A stretch of 64,000 nucleotides of DNA from CBDDBH01 sp965225625 (lineage in GTDB: Bacteria > Pseudomonadota > Gammaproteobacteria > JADZEE01): the NCBI GenBank assembly GCA_965225625.1, contig CBDDBH010000028.1, positions 1 to 64,000 on the forward strand, in the 5' to 3' direction. The position numbers and the translations under genes are program-made. The first letter of the stretch is position 1. Each line of letters starts with the position of its first letter. Under the pieces are notes generated by a model that ran no database searches, was not told the origin of the DNA, and saw nothing but the letters and a program-made list of their open reading frames with translations. This document shows positions 59,233 to 64,000 of this stretch, one piece after another.

Positions 59233-61146
59233 TCAGCTTGTTCGGGGTTGCCGTTTGGCAATAGAGAATTTGTCGCGCCAGGTACTGTCTTTGCCGGTGA
59301 AATGACGCTCGACCACGATGTCGATTAAATACGGCCGTCCGTCGTGCATGGCGCGCTGGCAACGTTGTAAAGCCGGCGCAATGTTCTCGGGCAGCTCGAT
59401 GCGTTCAGCTTCGATATCATAGGCTTTCGCTAGAGCCTTATAGTCGATGGTGGGATCCTCCAGACTGACACCGATGTATTTGCCGGTCTGATACATGCGG
59501 CCCTTGTATTTGTTCTGATTGAGACGGTTTGCCTGATATTGGCCGTTATTGAAAATAACGAAACCCACGGGCACTTCATAGCGTGTCGCGGACCAGAGCG
59601 CCTGGCTGCCAAAATTAAAACTGCCGTCACCGCTGAGGCACCAGACTTCTTTGTCGGGATTGCCGATTTTCACGCCGATTGCCGCAGCTGTGCCCCAGCC
59701 AAGCACGCCGCCGGTCGAGTCGAAGTGACGGCGCCGCTGCGCCAATGATTGCGTGTGATCGAAATCGAGGTAGCGTCGCGGGTATCGATCCGATGACACA
59801 ATCTCGCTGACGATATACGCCCCCGGATCCATGCGGCGATTAAGCTCCAGCATCAACCGCGACACACTGATTGGGTTGTTGCCCCACTCTTGCCTGGCCT
59901 GTTTGTCGAGCTTTTCGCGCCGTTCCCGCGTGTAGTCCGCGACCCAGCGTTTGCGCGCGGCTAGAGCCGAAGAATTCAGCTTGCGTCCTGATAACTCTTC
60001 ACGCACCGCGGCCGACGTTGCCTTAATGCCTGCAATAGCGGCAATGTCCACGGGATAATTTCGTGCGACGTAGCCGTCATTGAGTCCGGTGTGGATCATG
60101 GTGCGGGATCGCGGCATCACCGACGCGTCGAGTTTCGCCGAGCGTCTGAACATGTGTGCGCCCAACGACCAGAACGTGTCTATACGGCCTGCGATTTCCG
60201 TGTCATCGAGGTATTGACCGGCAAAGTTTGGATGCGTGGTCGGGAACACACAGGGGATCTTATTCGAGGTCATGACGAGCGCGCCTGTAACCTCAGCAAT
60301 ACTCGCGACTTCCTCGCTGATTTCGTAGCGGATCGCCTCGTTACCGACAAATATCATCGGCAACTCGGCGGCGACTAGCGCGTCAGCGATGCGCACTACG
60401 TGTTCCTCGGGTGGCGCAACGTCCGTGACGACCTGAGAGCGTGCCTTTGGAATGATTTCGGCGCGTGCCACCGGCATCTCCCACAAGTCCTTTGAGAATG
60501 TAACAAACGATGGACCGCCTGGTGGTGCCTGGGACAAGACAAATGCGCGACGTAGCACCTCGGGAATAGTCTGAGGACTCATGACATCCCAGATCCACTG
60601 GGTGTAATCCCGAGGTAACTCATGCAGGTTTGCAGCTTCGAGGAAGCCGTCTTGTCCACGGTAACCGGCTGCCTGACGTCCCGCGGTAACGACGACCGGG
60701 ATCCGGTCGCGATAGCTGTTAACCAGTTGTCCCAGCGCGTAGGCGGCACCGGCCACCGAATGCAATTGCACCAGCGTCGTTTCGCCGGTAGAGCGCGCAT
60801 AGCCGTCCGCCATGGCCATTGCCGCACTCTCGTGCAGGCAGGTGCAATATTGCAGCGCTGTTCGGTCCACCAACGCGTCGAGAAAACCGACTTCCTCGGA
60901 GCCGGCCAGACCAAAGACATACGGAACCTGCCAATCGATCAAGAACTCCGCCATAAGTTCGCCACCGGTCAGGTTCTTAAGGATCTTTCCGTGTCCGGCC
61001 GCTGCCGCTGCAGCAGCGGCAACAGGCGCGAGCGATTGGGCCATTGCTTTGGCTCCCGTCAGCGAGACCCCGGTGGCCGTCATCCGCTTTATAAAAGTGC
61101 GACGGCTAATCGCGTGGTCGACTAGCTTTTTAGCGTCGCTGAACAT
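59233..61146 (-). CDS. Tat-exported thiamine-diphosphate-dependent enzyme
   Basis: 637 residues from ATG 61144-61146. Residues 14-20 (SRRTFIK) followed by a hydrophobic Ala-rich stretch and an A9 run form a twin-arginine signal peptide. The mature protein is a complete acetolactate-synthase/benzoylformate-decarboxylase-type TPP enzyme: PYR domain with the catalytic glutamate in CLHESAAMAMADGYARSTG, a central domain (about 240-370), and PP domain with WCLSGDGSFNFGSQALW ending VIFNNGQYQ. Most TPP enzymes are cytoplasmic; folding with cofactor before Tat export would explain the signal. Longer starts at 61167 or 61254 are possible but would place the RR motif further in. Substrate unknown, likely a 2-oxo acid in the periplasm. 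Confidence 0.87.
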   Translation of the reverse strand: MFSDAKKLVDHAISRRTFIKRMTATGVSLTGAKAMAQSLAPVAAAAAAAAGHGKILKNLTGGELMAEFLIDWQVPYVFGLAGSEEVGFLDALVDRTALQYCTCLHESAAMAMADGYARSTGETTLVQLHSVAGAAYALGQLVNSYRDRIPVVVTAGRQAAGYRGQDGFLEAANLHELPRDYTQWIWDVMSPQTIPEVLRRAFVLSQAPPGGPSFVTFSKDLWEMPVARAEIIPKARSQVVTDVAPPEEHVVRIADALVAAELPMIFVGNEAIRYEISEEVASIAEVTGALVMTSNKIPCVFPTTHPNFAGQYLDDTEIAGRIDTFWSLGAHMFRRSAKLDASVMPRSRTMIHTGLNDGYVARNYPVDIAAIAGIKATSAAVREELSGRKLNSSALAARKRWVADYTRERREKLDKQARQEWGNNPISVSRLMLELNRRMDPGAYIVSEIVSSDRYPRRYLDFDHTQSLAQRRRHFDSTGGVLGWGTAAAIGVKIGNPDKEVWCLSGDGSFNFGSQALWSATRYEVPVGFVIFNNGQYQANRLNQNKYKGRMYQTGKYIGVSLEDPTIDYKALAKAYDIEAERIELPENIAPALQRCQRAMHDGRPYLIDIVVERHFTGKDSTWRDKFSIAKRQPRTS

Positions 61147-61241
61147 ATTCCATTTCTCTTTGGGCATAATTGAGAATAGCATTTGCGGGCAATCACCGAG
61201 TAGATGAAAATCTATCCTTATAACTATGTCGGGATGCCGAG

Positions 61242-61613
61242 ATGACTGACGCAAAGAACGTATTTGGCGAAACGCTGGAAAGTTGCTCGACCGAACCCAT
61301 GACAGGGTTTTTTCGCGACGGCTGTTGTAACACCGGCGAAGAGGATTTCGCTCTGCATGTGATCTGTACCATTGTCACAAAGGAGTTTCTGGATTTCTCT
61401 ACGAGTCACGGCAACGATTTGCAATCACCGATGCCGGCGGCTGGTTTTCCCGGGCTCAAGCCGGGCGATCGCTGGTGCTTGTGCGCGGATCGCTGGCGCG
61501 AGGCGCTGGAGGCGGGTGCGCCGCCAAAGGTGGTGCTCGCGGCGACACATGAAGCAGCGCTGGAAGTGGTGTCGCTGCAGGACTTGCGGCCACATGCCTT
61601 GGATGTCAATTAA
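61242..61613 (+). CDS. DUF2237 family protein
   Basis: 123 residues, full length for DUF2237. The conserved NVFGETLESCSTEPMTGFFRDG, CCNTGEEDFALHVICT, SHGNDLQSPMPAAGFPGLKP and GDRWCLCADRW blocks are nearly complete, with five cysteines that could bind metal or form disulfides. Function of the family is unknown. It is divergent from the Tat-exported TPP enzyme gene, with about 95 bp between starts, and precedes the SDR gene by 125 bp. Confidence 0.92.
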   Translation: MTDAKNVFGETLESCSTEPMTGFFRDGCCNTGEEDFALHVICTIVTKEFLDFSTSHGNDLQSPMPAAGFPGLKPGDRWCLCADRWREALEAGAPPKVVLAATHEAALEVVSLQDLRPHALDVN

Positions 61614-61738
61614 CCGAATCCAATGTGCGCTAGAAAAGCACAGGAAGTAACAGCTTTGGATATGGGCTAGCGTGAGGCATTCGGTGTCACGTTTCGTGAT
61701 ACCCTCCCGCGCACAAGAATGTCCAGGGAGAACCAACC

Positions 61739-62506
61739 ATGAAATTGCAAGATAAAGTCGCCATTATCACTGGCTCAGCTGGTGGGATCGGCGCCGCGTA
61801 TGCCGTGGGCTACGCTAAAGAAGGCGCGAAGGTTGTGGTCAGCGATATCAAAGACGGCAGCGACACCGTCAAGGCGGTTGAGGCGGTTGGCGGAGAAGCG
61901 ATCGCGGTGATAACTGACATCAGCAGCCAGGACGATTGCCACGCGCTGGCCAAGGCCACCGTGGATCGCTTCGGCAAGATCGATATTCTCGTCAACAATG
62001 CCGCGATCTTCGGCGACATCGTGCTGCGTCCATTCACCGAAGTATCGACTGAAGAGTGGAACCGGGTTATGCAGGTGAACACTACCGGCCCATTTCACTG
62101 CACCAAAGCCGTGTTTCCGTATATGAAGGACAACGGTGGTGGCAAAATCATCAACATCGCGTCGGCGTCGGTGTTGGAAGGTATTCCCGGCATGCCGCAT
62201 TACGTATGTTCAAAGGGTGCGGTGATTGCGCTGACCCGGGTCATGGCCCGAGAGTTGGGCGTGCACAATATCAACGTCAATACTATCGCGCCCGGCTACA
62301 CACACTCGGAAGCCGGCGACAGGATCAACGATACCAAAGAGCTGCCGATCCCGGATCTTGAGGAACTGCAAATGCCGTTACGCAGCTTGAAGCGCGTTGC
62401 CGTGCCTGATGACCTGGTTGGAACCGCGGTATTTCTGGCCAGTGAAATGAGTGCGTTTATCACCGGTCAGATCATTGTGCATGATGGCGGCATGACGTTT
62501 CACTAA
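61739..62506 (+). CDS. SDR-family oxidoreductase
   Basis: 255-residue classical short-chain dehydrogenase. Cofactor motif TGSAGGIG (11-18) with Asp36 (VVVSDIKD) favouring NAD(H), NNAA (86-89), catalytic Ser142 (IASASV), Tyr155 and Lys159 (YVCSKG), and C-terminal SAFITGQIIVHDGGM. Similar to cyclohexanol- or 3-oxoacyl-type dehydrogenases acting on secondary alcohols. AGGGAG lies about nine bases before the ATG. Ends at a hairpin shared with the convergent MFS gene. Confidence 0.9.
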   Translation: MKLQDKVAIITGSAGGIGAAYAVGYAKEGAKVVVSDIKDGSDTVKAVEAVGGEAIAVITDISSQDDCHALAKATVDRFGKIDILVNNAAIFGDIVLRPFTEVSTEEWNRVMQVNTTGPFHCTKAVFPYMKDNGGGKIINIASASVLEGIPGMPHYVCSKGAVIALTRVMARELGVHNINVNTIAPGYTHSEAGDRINDTKELPIPDLEELQMPLRSLKRVAVPDDLVGTAVFLASEMSAFITGQIIVHDGGMTFH

Positions 62507-62519
62507 GCATTTTCGCGCT

Positions 62520-62559
62520 GGGAACGTGTAACGGACCCGATGGCACGTTACACGTTCCC
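62520..62559. terminator. Hairpin between convergent SDR and MFS genes
   Basis: GGGAACGTGTAACG and its exact complement form a 14-bp stem with a 12-base loop between the two stop codons. No long U-run on either side; probable bidirectional terminator. Confidence 0.6.
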
Positions 62560-62581
62560 GCAACGATTCCTAACCGGGCGG

Positions 62582-63805
62582 CTAGCGGCGAGTGTAGCGG
62601 CCAGTAATAATCACGCACGCTGCAGTGGCGAAAGCGAATCCGCCCGCGGTCCAAAATACCAACCGTGGTGGTGAGTTATCCAATAAGTAACCGAACAGGA
62701 TCGGGGCAATCACGCCTGAGATCGTGAAGCCGCTGGAGACGAAGCCAAAAACTTTGCCAACATCGCCAGCTGGAGTCATCGACCAGATCAGCTTGTCGCG
62801 AGAGGGCGCAACAAAACCCGATAGTAGCCCGGCGACGGCTAGGACCACAGTCAGGGTCTGTATAGACATGGTCAAACCGGCTGCGACACAGGTCAACGCG
62901 CCTGCACCGATTATGCACAGCGCTATCAAATTTTCGTGATGATGGATCCGGTCGGCCGCGCTGCCGCCCAACAATACGCCAATGGGTGCCGCAAACAGGA
63001 ACACTGAGATGATGGTGGCGGACGTCGTCAGGGATGTGCCGTAAGCCTCGTTTAATACCGAGACACCGAACTCGCCCACGCCGCTGCCGTACAGAGACAT
63101 CAGCGCGAAAAACAGCAGGCCTAGCAATACTGGGGTACTGAGCAACAGACGGATCCCGTCCAAGGTCGTCGTCCGTTGTTTCCCCTCACTTCGCTGCGCG
63201 TCGTTCGCCGCTTTAAAGACCTTCGAATGGGCAGCCAGCAAGATGGCCACAGCGCCACCCACTCCTGCACATAGACTCAACGCGGTGCCCCAGTCGAGGA
63301 ATGTGACCAGGTAGGCGATGGATACCGGCGCTACCGCGTAGCCCAAATAGCCAGCGAAGGTGTGTACAGAAAATGCTCGGCCGATTGCGCCCGCGGCGAC
63401 CGTCTTGTTTAAGATTGAATAATCGGCCGGATGATAAACGGCATTGCCCAGCCCCAGCAGGATCATGAGCACGAGAATGGACCCATACGACGCAAACCAG
63501 CCAATTGCCGCAATGGCTATTGACTGCATAATGACACCCGCCAATAGAATTCTGCCTGCATCGTATCGGTCGACGACAAACCCCAACGGCGGTTGAAAAA
63601 TGGCAGTCGTCAGATTGAAAACGGTAATCGCGAAGCCAAGTTGCACGAAGCTAACGCTGAGCTCGGTACGCAAAAGCGGAAACAAGGGTGGCAATAGCAA
63701 AATATAGAAATGACTGATGAAATGCGCCGCGCTCACCAAGCCGATGACTTTCCCGGGTCGCTGCATGCGCGCAGCGACATCGATGTTGCCGATTGCGTCA
63801 TTCAT
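62582..63805 (-). CDS. MFS transporter
   Basis: 407 residues from ATG 63803-63805; a TTG start at 63841 would add 12. Twelve hydrophobic segments, with the cytoplasmic loop 2-3 motif GFVVDRYDAGRILLAG and the matching loop in the second half GGSAADRIHHHENLI. Overall it resembles the fosmidomycin-resistance (Fsr)-like subgroup (AAHFISHFYILLLPPLFPLLRTE near the start). It may be a small-molecule exporter or organic-acid carrier. Divergent from the partial gene at the window end. Confidence 0.87.
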   Translation of the reverse strand: MNDAIGNIDVAARMQRPGKVIGLVSAAHFISHFYILLLPPLFPLLRTELSVSFVQLGFAITVFNLTTAIFQPPLGFVVDRYDAGRILLAGVIMQSIAIAAIGWFASYGSILVLMILLGLGNAVYHPADYSILNKTVAAGAIGRAFSVHTFAGYLGYAVAPVSIAYLVTFLDWGTALSLCAGVGGAVAILLAAHSKVFKAANDAQRSEGKQRTTTLDGIRLLLSTPVLLGLLFFALMSLYGSGVGEFGVSVLNEAYGTSLTTSATIISVFLFAAPIGVLLGGSAADRIHHHENLIALCIIGAGALTCVAAGLTMSIQTLTVVLAVAGLLSGFVAPSRDKLIWSMTPAGDVGKVFGFVSSGFTISGVIAPILFGYLLDNSPPRLVFWTAGGFAFATAACVIITGRYTRR

Positions 63806-63942
63806 CGAGGCATTGTCGGTGATTGCCCCAGCCGATACCAACTGCCGCAGTTACATTTGGCCAATTACCTATAATGGTTGTAGGTATCGTGGAATTGTGG
63901 TTTGTAATTACGGTCTGAATTGAAAAAATGCGGAGAACAACT

Positions 63943-64000
63943 ATGAACAATTCGGCTCCCACCGCACGCGTGCTCGGCTCGCTGTTAATGGCTGTGAGTG
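63943..64000 (+). CDS. Start of an exported protein, cut by the window end
   Basis: Only 19 codons are present: MNNSAPTARVLGSLLMAVS, the n- and h-regions of a signal peptide. The ATG has GGAG eight bases upstream. The upstream gap holds TATAAT (63870-63875) within an imperfect palindrome TACCTATAA-TGG-TTGTAGGTA (63866-63886), a possible -10 element with operator. The product cannot be identified. Confidence 0.6.
   Translation, partial: MNNSAPTARVLGSLLMAVS

Overview
This window looks like chromosomal DNA of a free-living, aerobic, probably marine Gammaproteobacterium. The grounds are two large TonB-dependent receptors, three exported sulfatases, Tat-exported proteins, enolase-family sugar-acid dehydratases and moderately high GC. 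The lineage is inferred from gene style only. There is no rRNA, tRNA, CRISPR array, phage or plasmid module and no recognisable transposase gene. Almost all the DNA is coding, and the only gene-free stretch over 300 bp is the repeat region at 33.85-34.26 kb.

Layout. (1) 0-3.7 kb: a small exported protein followed by three frameshifted genes: an MFS transporter, an amino-acid ABC binding protein and an alpha/beta hydrolase. About ten apparent single-base indels fall here and almost none elsewhere. (2) 3.8-6.3 kb: a YkvI-type membrane protein, divergent from a PrnB-like (DUF1864) heme-fold enzyme. (3) 6.4-18.4 kb: a catabolic block, mostly on the minus strand. It holds a DUF3830 protein, L-fuconate dehydratase, an acetolactate-synthase-like TPP enzyme, a nitrilase-family amidase, a phytoene-desaturase-like flavoprotein, D-mannonate dehydratase, an NSS Na+ symporter, exported VOC and HapK-like proteins, and KDG kinase divergent from KDPG aldolase. 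ManD, KdgK and Eda together would take D-mannonate to pyruvate and glyceraldehyde 3-phosphate. (4) 18.4-25.6 kb: an exported metallo-beta-lactamase-fold hydrolase, a small Tat-signal protein with an unknown partner, two tandem sulfatases and a TonB receptor. (5) 25.7-32.8 kb: a polar-amino-acid-type ABC transporter (ATPase, binding protein, two permeases) with a MarR regulator, an SDR enzyme, a translationally coupled HisC-like aminotransferase and a YciI protein. (6) 32.85-34.2 kb: an EamA transporter gene bracketed by two 62-bp palindromes, followed by an array of about 13 copies of a 20-bp repeat. (7) 34.2-55.7 kb: mixed metabolic genes, including an amidohydrolase, threonine aldolase, a fused indolepyruvate ferredoxin oxidoreductase, PncB, a PhyH dioxygenase, a GntH-type hydrolase coupled to a DUF5916 outer-membrane protein, a lipoprotein sulfatase and an ABC-F protein. 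(8) 55.9-63.8 kb: a TetR regulator, a TonB receptor, a Tat-exported TPP enzyme, a DUF2237 protein, an SDR and an MFS transporter.

The strongest new signal is regulatory. A palindrome with core AGTTTA-N4-TAAACT occurs in front of the ManD gene (14296-14325), twice between the first TonB receptor and the ABC ATPase (25683-25731), and between marR and the ABC binding-protein operon (28112-28131). This ties outer-membrane uptake, inner-membrane uptake and catabolism into one likely MarR-controlled regulon. A second motif, CTAGTACAGT, sits inside the probable tetR promoter and upstream of the second TonB receptor, which suggests a parallel TetR-controlled module with the Tat-exported TPP enzyme.
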